NCBI RefSeq assembly: GCF_017874615.1
Contig: NZ_JAGIKV010000037.1
Coordinates: 1 to 50,203 of the forward strand
DNA: 50,203 nucleotides
Origin: Paenibacillus xylanexedens
Lineage (GTDB): Bacteria > Bacillota > Bacilli > Paenibacillales > Paenibacillaceae
Direction of reading: 5' to 3'
Each line of letters starts with the position of its first letter. Position 1 is the first letter of the stretch. Below the pieces are notes generated by a model that saw nothing but the letters and a program-made list of their open reading frames with translations, did no database searches and was not told where the DNA came from. Positions 1-8,569 of the stretch are shown here, one piece after another. Made by a program: the position numbers and the translations under genes.

Positions 1-94
1 TTTTTCGCCATAAAAATATCCCCTCCAAGTTTCACTTGAACCCCCATGATAACATGAAGGTTTTTTTAAGTGTCTACTTAAAGGGGATAATACC
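1..94 (-). mobile_element. Probable insertion-sequence end, transposase start cut by window edge
   Basis: On the minus strand a GGAGGGG ribosome binding site is followed 8 nt later by an ATG at 11-9. The first codons read Met-Ala-Lys before the window ends. About 60 nt upstream, at 71-94, lies a terminal-repeat-like TGTCTACTTAAAGGGG stretch. A short leader, a strong Shine-Dalgarno and a MAK- start fit OrfA of IS3-family elements in Bacillales, but only three or four codons are visible. The family is therefore a guess and the gene could be something else. Confidence 0.3.
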
Positions 95-251
95 ACCTTT
101 GGAGAGTTTTTTGTTTTCCTCAATCAACTCTCTCTTCTATCCTCCCCATGTAGTAATGCCGAACATGAGTCTTACCTAAATGAAATTGTTGCATTCCTCT
201 CTCCTCAAGTTCTGGATCATGTATAAAAAATAAAATACATTTCTACGTAAA

Positions 252-274
252 TAAAAATCCGCTTTATAAAGTGG
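252..274 (-). terminator. Terminator after the Yellow/MRJP-like gene
   Basis: On the minus strand a short stem (CC-CTTT paired with AAAG-GG, with a wobble) is followed by ATTTTTATTT. It lies 9 nt beyond the stop codon of the broken gene at 283. The stem is short, so it is a modest intrinsic terminator. Confidence 0.5.
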
Positions 275-282
275 GATGTATA

Positions 283-1368
283 TCAAAAGGTAGGAGCAGG
301 TAATTCATCAATTTTCATGCGTAGTAAACTATAAGGTTTTTGTCGCAGGTCTCTTCCATAATGAAATCTCGCCTGCCTATGTAATTGGTTGACAATTACA
401 TATAAGTATTGATCCGGACCAATCGAAAACGTATCCGGCCATAAAATTCGGGGATCATGGGCGATGGTTTCCATGATTCCATTCGGCAATATCTTTCGAA
501 TACCATCGTTTTCATAATCTCCAGCATAAACGTTTCCTTTAGCGTCCGTGATCATCCCATCAGATGCACCCTTCTCTCCCCAATACTGCACAAGATCACT
601 TAACTTAAAATCCGGTATCTTTCTGTCTCTTAACGATTTTGTTGAGATCGAGTATAGCTGGCGACTGGTTAATGGACAATAGAATAACATTTTTCCATCA
701 GGGGAAATGGCTATACCATCAGAGGCCAATCGAAAGGGAGATGTCGAACCATCCGCGTTTCGATTCATCAAAATTTTAACTTCCACTTTCGGCACAAAAT
801 ACGGATCGGGTGAGGTCGAGCTTGCTCCATGCAACCGTCTATACGCATTTCCGTTTTCTAAATTTACGACGATAATAGCGCCTGGACCATTGGAAGAAGA
901 ATCCGTTATATATGCGAAACCTGCTTTTCCTACACGAAAGTCAAATCGGACATCATTCAGATACGTTGTCGGCAAGACTACATCATCTGCAAATGTATAT
1001 ACTTTTCTTATTGTATTTGTTTCTAGATCTACCGCGACTAATTTTGCGCCTCCTTTAATAGGCTCTGAAAAGTTTGGTGCAGCCGTGTCCAGTACCCACA
1101 GGGTTCCCCTTCCATCTGCAACAACACTCTGGACACTTATGAAAGACATTTGGATATTTAACGGTTTGATCAAATTCGTTTCTAAATTCGGAAAAGGCTG
1201 CACCTGACCCTAAACAATTTCCGCTACCGTAAATCTTACGTCATCTCCCCATTTCGGAAAGCAAATAAAGATACGCCCGGTTTCGGAAACGCTAACGCCA
1301 GTAGGCATAGCCCCGTAAAAGGAATGAACGAGTTCTAACTTACCAAAATATTCTTCCATAGGTAACAT
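283..1368 (-). pseudogene. Yellow/major-royal-jelly-like protein gene with in-frame amber stop
   Basis: The product resembles bacterial Yellow/MRJP-family beta-propeller proteins, usually secreted or cytoplasmic proteins of uncertain, lactonase-like function. Family-type blocks are visible: GRIFICFPKWGDDV near the N-terminus, WVLDTAAP, YLNDVRFD, AYITDSS, DGIAISPDG, and a final WPDTFSIGPD and QLHRQARFH. The reading frame starts at ATG 1368 with a GAGGAGG about 14 nt upstream. It runs 52 codons to a TAG at 1210-1212 (after TVAEIV), then continues in the same frame with GQVQPFPNLETN to the stop at 283. Nothing else is shifted, so a single base change broke the gene. The downstream part has a GTG at 1203 but would lack the first propeller strand. 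It could also be a sequencing error. Confidence 0.8.
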
Positions 1369-1494
1369 AGGCTGTATGATGTCCTCCTCAACATAGTTGA
1401 ATAGATATTACCTATAATTATGTTCAAGACTTTTTCTAATGCCTGGCCCTTAATCTTCTTTTTCTACGTGTTTTTGAAAATGTCCGAGACATCT

Positions 1495-1527
1495 AAAAAA
1501 ACAAAAAAACTTCGGCGCAAGCCGAAG
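1495..1527 (-). terminator. Terminator after the CotH-like gene
   Basis: A 7-bp GC-rich stem (CTTCGGC with GCCGAAG, tetraloop GCAA as read on the plus strand) at 1510-1527 is followed on the minus strand by an almost unbroken T run at 1495-1509. It ends the transcript from the lipoprotein gene. The rest of 1369-1686 holds the upstream region of the broken Yellow-like gene; I see no other gene there. Confidence 0.85.
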
Positions 1528-1686
1528 CCTTTTGACGGTGAATCTCCGTGTTTATGGAAAAACGAGTCTCAACACACGCAGGCCATTTGCCCATATGGAA
1601 AGAATCGGCGTAAGTTCGGAAACCTCCCGATCTTTTGCTGATCGCTGAACTCATCTTGATTATCTGTTTGCTTTGCGTAATTCTTC

Positions 1687-3387
1687 TTATTTCCCTTCCT
1701 GAGATTGATTACCCTCTGCAGCTCCACGACCGCCACCTCCCATTCCCATGCCTCCTGGAATTTTATTTTCACCCAGTTTGGATAGATCAACCGAAGAAGC
1801 ATCAATCAGTGAATCCGAGTCCTCTTTTTGTTTCTCGGTCGTGGAAGGGATATCTCCGTCCAGTTGCCCCTGTATACTTTCTGCACGCAGCGTGCCAAGT
1901 TTGGTCAATTCCGCAACAGCTTCCTCGTACTTGTCATAGGTGATAAATGCTGTAGGGTCTTGTTTCACATATTCCGCGATCATGTTGTTCAGACTCTGCA
2001 CTTTTTCTTCAAATTTTCCGTCTGCAAAGTATCCATCTACGATCTCCTGCAAATATTCGTGATACTTGGCCTTATACTCAGGCACCTCAAGCAGCTTGCC
2101 CAAAATTGGACGCTCCTCCAGGGTGACCCCTGATACCGGCGTATCAATCGCCAGATTCACGATGTCGGATGCAGAACCACCTTGAAATCCGCCAAATCCG
2201 CCGAAGGCCATGTTGTAGTCCCAGGGCAACATGCTGATTTGTCCATCGTTCTCATACAGATAATAGTTATGTCCCATTCCGGACGTGTAGCTGTCCATAT
2301 TGACTACCACCGTGTGGGCCGCAAAATATCTCAGAACTTCGTCCACATCCACATATTTCTCCAGATCGGTGCCTGTGCTCAAGTTTTTGAGCGATTCAAT
2401 GACACGCTGATAATCTTCCTCTGTTGTTTTGGTCTCAGCATTGTCGAAGATGGCGGAGTAACTGGATGATTTGTCATCCGTGTACACCAATGAAACACCA
2501 TTGCCGCTTCCATCCATACCACCTGGACCACGGTTCCCCTTCATACCTGCTTCCGGTAGTGTATTCGCACCATCTTCCCCTGTCCCGCTGTTCATATCCG
2601 GCGGACTTGCACCATCCGGTGGCGCCATACCTTCATTAGGAGGCTGCATATCTCCATATCCTTGTGCAAAAGGATTGCCTTCTGGCCCTCCCATACCTCC
2701 TGGCCCCATGTTGTCATCATTGTTCGGCTTGTAAAGTTCACCCTCGTCATTCTTGGCTCGAGCGAGATATCCACTGTCAATGTCCTCAACAGCCAGGTAC
2801 AAGCCCCAAGTCTCTCCATTTACACTAATATCGGAGAATGCGAATAAAGGTGCATCTACGCCGATATAACTCATAATGTCATAACTCAAATATTCCTTCA
2901 TATAGCTATTGTCGCTAATCATGTTGTTCACAACGAGCTTGTCCAATCCCATCCACGTTTGATCCTTGACGTATTCATCAAACTTGATTTTGAAACTATA
3001 TCGATCCGTTGTATCATCACCAGCGACCTGCCGCAGGCTGGAGTTACCCTTTGGACGAATCCCGACGTTTTCAATCGTCGTTCCGTTAATTGAAATATTA
3101 GCTGAGATGTACTGTTCCTCGGTTGCAGTGTCCAGCATTTTTTTCCATGCTTCTTCATCCACATCAATTGAAATGGACATAACCTCAGTCTTGTTGATTT
3201 GATTGGCATATCCTACTGTCTGCGCAGTATTCTCCGTTTTACTCTGATTATCCGTAGTCGTTTGTTCCTTTTCAGTCGAATTGCTTTCCGACTCCCCATT
3301 CCCTTCATTAGTCGAGCTGCATGCCGTCAGCATCGCAGTACATAGCACCGCTACACCGATAAATTTAGGCCATTTGTATATACTCAT
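1687..3387 (-). CDS. CotH-family kinase-fold lipoprotein
   Basis: Membrane-anchored protein of the CotH family. In Bacillus, CotH is a spore-coat protein kinase; exported homologues of this length are common in Paenibacillus and their targets are unknown. A lipobox ends in LTAC, putting the lipidated cysteine about 23-26 residues from the start, followed by a Ser/Glu/Asn-rich linker. CotH-type blocks follow: VGIRPKGNSSLRQ, DRYSFKIKFDEY, LVVNNMISDNSYMKEYLSYDIM, then HNYYLYE and LPWDYNMAFGGF, which carry the ATP/metal-binding region. A Gly/Met/Pro-rich insertion of about 70 residues splits the domain and a GGMGMGGGG tail follows. I chose the third in-frame ATG (3387) because GAGG lies 8 nt before it; GTG 3396 overlaps that site. 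No polyphosphate-polymerase or DUF4956 partner, often found beside exported CotH genes, is present. Confidence 0.8.
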   Translation of the reverse strand: MSIYKWPKFIGVAVLCTAMLTACSSTNEGNGESESNSTEKEQTTTDNQSKTENTAQTVGYANQINKTEVMSISIDVDEEAWKKMLDTATEEQYISANISINGTTIENVGIRPKGNSSLRQVAGDDTTDRYSFKIKFDEYVKDQTWMGLDKLVVNNMISDNSYMKEYLSYDIMSYIGVDAPLFAFSDISVNGETWGLYLAVEDIDSGYLARAKNDEGELYKPNNDDNMGPGGMGGPEGNPFAQGYGDMQPPNEGMAPPDGASPPDMNSGTGEDGANTLPEAGMKGNRGPGGMDGSGNGVSLVYTDDKSSSYSAIFDNAETKTTEEDYQRVIESLKNLSTGTDLEKYVDVDEVLRYFAAHTVVVNMDSYTSGMGHNYYLYENDGQISMLPWDYNMAFGGFGGFQGGSASDIVNLAIDTPVSGVTLEERPILGKLLEVPEYKAKYHEYLQEIVDGYFADGKFEEKVQSLNNMIAEYVKQDPTAFITYDKYEEAVAELTKLGTLRAESIQGQLDGDIPSTTEKQKEDSDSLIDASSVDLSKLGENKIPGGMGMGGGGRGAAEGNQSQEGK

Positions 3388-3592
3388 TGCCATCACCTCA
3401 TTATTATTATTGTTGTTGTATCTTTTCGCATGTAATTATCATAAATTGCAATTCTTAAATGAATCTGAATGAGACACAAAAATAACAAACGAAAAGCTCG
3501 GATTACTCCCATCAAGCATTCTGCCTATAGAAGCGATAGATATGCCGGCAATAAAAATAAACATGGCAGGCTGTTTTGCACAACGGATATAG

Positions 3593-3631
3593 AAAAAGAG
3601 AGCAACATCCTGTTTATGGACGCTACTCTCT
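3593..3631 (-). terminator. Terminator after tenA
   Basis: A 14-bp stem containing a few G-U pairs (AGAGAG...CTCTCT) with a 7-nt loop is followed on the minus strand by TTTTT, about 25 nt past the tenA stop codon. Confidence 0.8.
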
Positions 3632-3654
3632 AATTGGATTAACTACCAGTGAAC

Positions 3655-4317
3655 TTAAGGCTCCAGCCTCCATGACATCTCCCAAAAATCAAGCTCAAAG
3701 CGGCTGCACATCACGAAAATATCTTCCATCCGTTGGTACGTTTCCTCGCTACAGCCTTCTAATAGCTTATCCGTTAACGTCACAAGGGATTGATTGCTGC
3801 TGTTGTATTCAGAGGAAGCATATCCTGTGATCCACTCTCCGTAAAAAGGATGCTCAGCTGCACCCGGCTTTTGAGCAAGGACTTGACCAATCTCTGCATA
3901 GCTCCATGAGCAGGCCAGAATGGATACAAGTACTTCTGCTATGCCACCCGCATGGGAAACAGAGAGCATATAGTTAGTATAGGCTGCATTTTTCAGTGCA
4001 GGTTTTACCTGAAAAACATGATCCTCTGTAATTCCTAATCGCTCCATATAAGAACGGTGAATTTTCATTTCACCATTCAGGATGTTATCTACGTTTTTAC
4101 TAAAAAACTGCATTAACTTGGGGTCGTGCGACTTGACGATACCTAGTGCAAATACGCGGGCATAATCGAACAGGTACAAGTAGTCTTGCAGCAAATAATA
4201 ACGAAAATGTTCAACTGGTAAGGAACCATCTCCGATTCCTTTAACAAAGGGATGCTCGAGACATTCCTTCCACACGGGCTGTGCTGCCTGATATAGTCTC
4301 TCTGAAATAGTCAACAT
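3655..4317 (-). CDS. tenA: Aminopyrimidine aminohydrolase / thiaminase II TenA
   Basis: Cytoplasmic helical enzyme that hydrolyses amino-HMP-type pyrimidines from degraded thiamine so that the pyrimidine can be reused. With the start at ATG 4317 (GGAGG 4-5 nt upstream) the protein has 220 residues, the usual TenA length. The catalytic set of characterised TenA is present: Asp45 (LLQDYLYLFDYAR), Cys136 (SILACSWSY) and Glu208 (CSRFELDFWEMS). The frame is open for 17 more codons upstream, but those overlap the attenuator region and lack a ribosome binding site. It is monocistronic, between its own TPP riboswitch and a terminator, with no other thiamine gene nearby. That suits a salvage function induced when thiamine pyrophosphate is low. 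Confidence 0.95.
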   Translation of the reverse strand: MLTISERLYQAAQPVWKECLEHPFVKGIGDGSLPVEHFRYYLLQDYLYLFDYARVFALGIVKSHDPKLMQFFSKNVDNILNGEMKIHRSYMERLGITEDHVFQVKPALKNAAYTNYMLSVSHAGGIAEVLVSILACSWSYAEIGQVLAQKPGAAEHPFYGEWITGYASSEYNSSNQSLVTLTDKLLEGCSEETYQRMEDIFVMCSRFELDFWEMSWRLEP

Positions 4318-4349
4318 GTGTTCCTCCAATTCATAATGTACGTATTTAA

Positions 4350-4383
4350 AAACAAAAAAACGAAACATCCATAGGATGTTTCG
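4350..4383 (-). terminator. Attenuator of the TPP riboswitch
   Basis: A perfect 10-bp stem (CGAAACATCC / GGATGTTTCG, 3-nt loop) at 4361-4383 is followed on the minus strand by a T-rich run. It sits between the TPP aptamer and tenA, so it is the expression platform: ligand-bound aptamer should favour this terminator. Confidence 0.9.
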
Positions 4384-4446
4384 CAGACAAATACACTAAA
4401 ACAAGGGGGTTCGCATGAGCTACCCAAGTGCAGTGTTTCATCGTTG

Positions 4447-4521
4447 CATCCCTACGTTGGCATTATCCAAATCAGGTAAGGTCGGTTTAACACCCTCTCA
4501 GCCGGTTAAGGCTCCCTCGCA
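4447..4521 (-). ncRNA. TPP riboswitch (THI element) aptamer
   Basis: Read on the minus strand, the conserved THI-box parts appear in order: GGGAGCC, the GGCTGAGAGGGTG block, ACCTGAT, GGATAATGCCAACGTAGGGA. These are the pyrimidine-sensing and pyrophosphate-sensing helices of the TPP aptamer. A terminator follows about 65 nt downstream and tenA about 130 nt downstream, so control is by premature transcription termination. Confidence 0.95.
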
Positions 4522-4655
4522 AACGGTTGTATGTAGTTGATTACTTTCTTATCCGCATAAAAGAAAAAATAAGATTCATTTAGTATATCAAGGGCTGTTA
4601 AATATAGTCAAGGCAGATTGTACCGCCCCTCATCACCTTCGGTGACGTATGCAAA

Positions 4656-4708
4656 CGATGAAAACCATCACAACAATGGTAGAGTTTTGCCACTGTTATG
4701 ATGGTTTC
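4656..4708 (-). terminator. Terminator-like hairpin after the xylanase gene
   Basis: A long stem of about 19 pairs with one bulge (GAAACCATCA arm at 4699-4708, partner at 4660-4670) lies 25 nt past the xylanase stop. Only TTTTC follows on the minus strand, so it is strong as a hairpin but weak in its U tract. It separates the xylanase transcript from the downstream TPP leader. Confidence 0.6.
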
Positions 4709-4733
4709 AATTCTTGTAACTACTGCCGATGGT

Positions 4734-7406
4734 TTAATGCCCGAGTTTGTTCTTTTCGACAAAAGTGAGTATTCCGTACTGGGAAGTGTTTCTCCAGCTC
4801 TCATTGGTCGTATCATTCCACTTGGCTACGCTCTGCTCACCTCCGCCCTGGTTGTCGTTAATTTGAAGATCCAAACCGAGAACATTTCCAGCGCTTGGCG
4901 TCAGTGACTGTAACTTGATTCTGGCTTCTACGAGATATCCTTTATTCGTTTTCTTCACAGCGCTTACAAGACGTCCGGGTGAGGCACTGCCTGCAAAGGT
5001 TGCCACATTGTCTGCACTGATTCTGAACTGGGCATCATCATATTGAAAATACGGTGTGCGCTGATGATTCTCGTCCAGGAAAATCTCAACCGAATCCTGA
5101 TCCCATGGGTTGATGCTGTCTGTAATGATGTTTGGATCAGTGACGTCGATCAGCAGGTATAGATACTCACCTGACCACATTGCGCGAGCCACTGCCTCTG
5201 CACCTTCGCTCTGGTTCAACCGTTTTACTTCAAATGGTGCAGCCTTATTCCATGATGTGTCTTTCTTCCCATCAATCTGAACAATCCCTTGCACAGCTTG
5301 TGCAGATTTGGGCATAGGGGTGAGTTGAATCACGCCGTATTTGCTTGTATCTTGTTCCTGAGATTGTGTTCTATCATTCCAGTACAGTGGATTATAAGGT
5401 TGTGTCCCACTTGCACCGCCATCAGTCACGCGGATATCCAAGCCGGCTTCATATTCTGATCCGACTTGTATACCACCCCATGGAATGGACAATTCAACCT
5501 GATATCCGGCTTTGGTCTCACGTACACGATATGAACGTTGCTCCGCGCCCTCAGCTTTGCCCGACCGCTTAATGATTACGTGTCGGTCATCTGCTTCATA
5601 TGAGGTGGTCTTGCCATTATTGAGGTCAGCAAAGATATCTACTCTGTCATTCACATCTGCCTTCGCATCCTGAACATCCACAAGGATATACAGGTTACTA
5701 TGATCCCATAAGGTGCGGAAACTGGCTGATCCCGAAGAGTCACCCTTCAGTGGAGTAGACACCGCTTTGTTCCAGAGCGGATCTTGTGACTGTTTTTTGA
5801 TATCCGGTTTACCCGAAAGTGAGACGGCTCTCTGCGTCAACACAGGCAAGCTGGATTCATCCACGAGTCCCCAGTATGCTTTTTTGGCCTCCAGGGCTGA
5901 ATCAAACAGCATAGCCTGGTTGTTGTAAGACTTCTCATCTTGGAGTCCCCATAAGGTAACTGAAGAAATGTGATCTTTGTGTTTTTTGTACAAATCCAAC
6001 AGTTCCTTATATCGATACGCCTGCTTTACCGCAACTTCATCGGACATCTCTTCACCAAATGGAATTCCGCTATCCACATCCAGTTCCGTGATCTGAATAT
6101 CCAATCCAAGTTCGGCGAACATGTTGATCGTTTTTTCAATTTCCTTGATGGGCGGGGATTCCAGGTTATAGTGAGATTGCAAACCCACACCATCGATGAG
6201 CCCTTTCTCTTTCAGTCGTTTGACCAACTGATACATATGCTCTCTTTTCTCAGGGATTTCCGTGAAGTATTCGTTGTAGTATAATTTGGCATCCGGATCG
6301 GCTGCACGAGCGAATTCATAGGTTTTCTCAATGTAATCCGGACCGATTAGTTCATAAAAGGGACTTTTACGTAAACCGTTGGCATCACCATTGCTATCCG
6401 CAATCGCCTCGTTTACCACATCCCAGGCATAGATCTTACCTTTGTATCGGGTCATGACGGTTTCAACGTAATCCTGAATCCGGGCAAGTAGTAATTCTCG
6501 ACTCGCAGGGTTACCCTGAGGATCCTTGAACATCCACTCTGCAGCATCAATATGCCACAACAACGCATGTGCGCGTACGCCCATAGCATGCTCCTCAGCG
6601 AACTGAACATATTGATCGGCTGCCTCGAACTCATAAACACCTTCGGAAGGAGACATGTACTTCGGTTTCATCTCATAGGTTGCGGTCAAGCTGTTAAAGT
6701 GCTTTGTGAGCAGTTGTCCATATGCGCCTTCCAACTGCCAGCGATACACCGCTGCACCAATGGGGAAATCATCTTGATACAGGTCCTCCAGAGACAGAAT
6801 CCCTTCTTCTATCTCCAGTTGCTCGGCCAAAGTAAATGATACATCATCCACATAGAACGATAACGTATCTACGCTATCTTCAGAGATGTAGGGTGTTTCG
6901 ATGAACAAATTCAATTCAGCGGGATCATCGCTATACTGAAATTTTCCGGTGATCTTGTGCCATGTATTCCATTCTGCTTTGGCAATCTTCACGCTGCCGA
7001 TCGGGTTCCAGCTTTCGGCGGTTGTTTTTTTATATGTGGTGAGCTGTAGTGTTTGATCCGTGGTGGGCTCCTGGGTAAGTCTTACATATGCCGCAATTTC
7101 GTACTCTTGGTTACGCTTAAGCAGATCCTTCATGGATAACATCGGTCCATGATAGGAACGCTCACGGTTTGCGACCAGCATACTGGACTGACCTTCGTGT
7201 GCCTCCTGCTGTGTCACTGTCAGCCTTTCGTTACCTGTACGTGGAGTCCATCCCTGAAGTGTACCGTCTTCAAAGTTTGTGCTCAAATGACCTCCCTCCA
7301 CTTCCGTAACTGCCTTGGCTGCATGTGAGACATTCGAAAATGGAAGCAATGCGAGTACCAGCACAAGAACCAAGGCCGTTATATTCCATTGACCTAACCG
7401 TTTCAT
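4734..7406 (-). CDS. Secreted modular endo-1,4-beta-xylanase (CBM22-GH10-CBM9-CBM9)
   Basis: Extracellular enzyme that cuts the xylan backbone with retention of configuration. Residues 1-29 are a signal peptide (ending SHAA). About 40-195 is a CBM22-like module (TNFEDGTLQGWTPR, FYVDDVSFT). The GH10 barrel spans about 205-520, with acid/base Glu333 in WDVVNEA and nucleophile Glu441 in ITELDVD, plus ALLWH and VTLWG. Two CBM9-type modules follow (about 530-705 and 715-890), each with the WNKA start and NLYILVDV / YLYLLIDV strands. It lacks S-layer homology repeats, unlike some Paenibacillus GH10 enzymes, so it is probably released. Start ATG 7406 follows GAGGAGGAATTGT. It is monocistronic with a cre box in its promoter, and supplies xylo-oligosaccharides for the GH43 enzymes elsewhere in the window. 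Confidence 0.95.
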   Translation of the reverse strand: MKRLGQWNITALVLVLVLALLPFSNVSHAAKAVTEVEGGHLSTNFEDGTLQGWTPRTGNERLTVTQQEAHEGQSSMLVANRERSYHGPMLSMKDLLKRNQEYEIAAYVRLTQEPTTDQTLQLTTYKKTTAESWNPIGSVKIAKAEWNTWHKITGKFQYSDDPAELNLFIETPYISEDSVDTLSFYVDDVSFTLAEQLEIEEGILSLEDLYQDDFPIGAAVYRWQLEGAYGQLLTKHFNSLTATYEMKPKYMSPSEGVYEFEAADQYVQFAEEHAMGVRAHALLWHIDAAEWMFKDPQGNPASRELLLARIQDYVETVMTRYKGKIYAWDVVNEAIADSNGDANGLRKSPFYELIGPDYIEKTYEFARAADPDAKLYYNEYFTEIPEKREHMYQLVKRLKEKGLIDGVGLQSHYNLESPPIKEIEKTINMFAELGLDIQITELDVDSGIPFGEEMSDEVAVKQAYRYKELLDLYKKHKDHISSVTLWGLQDEKSYNNQAMLFDSALEAKKAYWGLVDESSLPVLTQRAVSLSGKPDIKKQSQDPLWNKAVSTPLKGDSSGSASFRTLWDHSNLYILVDVQDAKADVNDRVDIFADLNNGKTTSYEADDRHVIIKRSGKAEGAEQRSYRVRETKAGYQVELSIPWGGIQVGSEYEAGLDIRVTDGGASGTQPYNPLYWNDRTQSQEQDTSKYGVIQLTPMPKSAQAVQGIVQIDGKKDTSWNKAAPFEVKRLNQSEGAEAVARAMWSGEYLYLLIDVTDPNIITDSINPWDQDSVEIFLDENHQRTPYFQYDDAQFRISADNVATFAGSASPGRLVSAVKKTNKGYLVEARIKLQSLTPSAGNVLGLDLQINDNQGGGEQSVAKWNDTTNESWRNTSQYGILTFVEKNKLGH

Positions 7407-7467
7407 ACAATTCCTCCTCTTGATTTGGTCTAAGTATTTCTGAACGGATTAACATCCAGATAAATAG

Positions 7468-7495
7468 ATTATAGTTCTTTGGAGAGCGCTTACAT
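7468..7495 (-). promoter_or_regulatory. Candidate cre box and -10 of the xylanase gene
   Basis: Minus-strand ATGTAAGCGCTCTCC at 7481-7495 matches the CcpA consensus WTGNAANCGNWNNCW at all but the last position. A TATAAT at 7468-7473 lies just downstream, so bound CcpA would sit between -35 and -10. No convincing -35 was found. Confidence 0.6.
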
Positions 7496-7610
7496 ATAAC
7501 AATTTTCCAATAATTATAATAAAAAGTTATCATTTGGTAATCTCATGTGAGTTTAGGAAGCTGGAGTTCGTTCGCATGAAATATCAAAAAGCCGCTACAT
7601 ATGTGCAAAA

Positions 7611-7649
7611 ATAAAAGACCGTTTCCCGATAAAATACGAGAAAACGGTC
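7611..7649 (-). terminator. Terminator of the bgl operon after licT
   Basis: The stem GACCGTTT-C-CG / CG-G-AAACGGTC at 7617-7649 is followed on the minus strand by TTTTATTTTTGC. It lies about 50 nt past the licT stop and ends the PTS operon. Confidence 0.75.
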
Positions 7650-7700
7650 ATAATTAGATAGTATCTTTTTTCTGTTCACTAACAGGCATATAAACTTTTT

Positions 7701-8552
7701 TTATAATCGTCCCTCGTGACCCTGTTCCTCCTGCACAATTCGAGCAATGTGAATCATTAAATATAATAATTCCTCGTTTGATATGGAGATATCCAGCATA
7801 TTTTGCACGTAGGTTTTGATCATCTCCGCACACTTATATTCAAGCGGGTGCTCCTTCACCATGTGTTGAAATATAAAATCTTTCGCCGAATTGCCCAGAC
7901 GCCCTTCTTGTAAACGCTGGATGAAGAATTGCAGATGTGTGACAAGTCTCACATAATGGATGGAATTTTTGTTCAATTGCATATCAAAGGTGTATTGTAT
8001 CAGGTTAAAAATATCTTTTAACATCTTAACGGATTGCATCGTGCGCTCCATATTCTGTTCATGCGTTTGGGCATTCACGAAATGAAAAGCGATATTCCCT
8101 GCTTCTTCTTCCGGCAGTTCAATACCCAGTTCTAGATTCAGCATCTGAACGGCTTCAAGGCCCAGTTCGAATTCGACAGGATGAAACCTCTGGATCTCCC
8201 ATAACATGCGATTCTGTAATGCTACACCTTTTTTCCATCGTTCAATGGCAAACGACAAGTGATCCATAAGCGTAAAGAAGATTTGATCGTCAAGAGACAG
8301 CTTTTCTTTTGCATTGTTAATCAGTTTGTTTATGACATTCACATGTTTTTCGGGCATGTTTTCGATGGTTCGTACGTAAGCCTGGGCAGACGGATTATTT
8401 TGCAGAATGAATCGTTTCTGGATGTGCTCCTCATCCATTCGCTCGCCGACTTTGCCTTTGAATGCCAACCCTTTTCCCATGACAATCATCTCTTGCCCCT
8501 GTTCATCTTTGGTCAGAAGCAAGCTGTTATTTAATATTTTGATTACTCTCAT
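7701..8552 (-). CDS. licT: BglG/LicT-family transcriptional antiterminator
   Basis: RNA-binding antiterminator that stabilises the RAT hairpin when beta-glucosides are transported and HPr phosphorylates it. From ATG 8552 the protein has 283 residues: CAT RNA-binding domain about 1-55 (MRVIKILNNSLLLTKDEQG), PRD1 about 70-170 and PRD2 about 175-275. The four regulatory histidines of LicT are present: His98 (FTLMDHLSF), His157 (AFHFVNAQ), His206 (VTHLQFF) and His268 (LMIHIARI). The frame is open 19 codons further, but those overlap the preceding gene and have no start signal; AAGGA is rather far (13 nt) from the chosen ATG. It is the last gene of the operon it controls; a RAT lies in front of bglP. 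Confidence 0.93.
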   Translation of the reverse strand: MRVIKILNNSLLLTKDEQGQEMIVMGKGLAFKGKVGERMDEEHIQKRFILQNNPSAQAYVRTIENMPEKHVNVINKLINNAKEKLSLDDQIFFTLMDHLSFAIERWKKGVALQNRMLWEIQRFHPVEFELGLEAVQMLNLELGIELPEEEAGNIAFHFVNAQTHEQNMERTMQSVKMLKDIFNLIQYTFDMQLNKNSIHYVRLVTHLQFFIQRLQEGRLGNSAKDFIFQHMVKEHPLEYKCAEMIKTYVQNMLDISISNEELLYLMIHIARIVQEEQGHEGRL

Positions 8553-8569
8553 GCATTCATCACGATCCT

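Noticed and set aside
1420..1641. Plus-strand frame over the terminator after the CotH-like gene
   Set aside because: It runs through the hairpin and its Lys-rich stretch is just the A tract of the minus-strand terminator.
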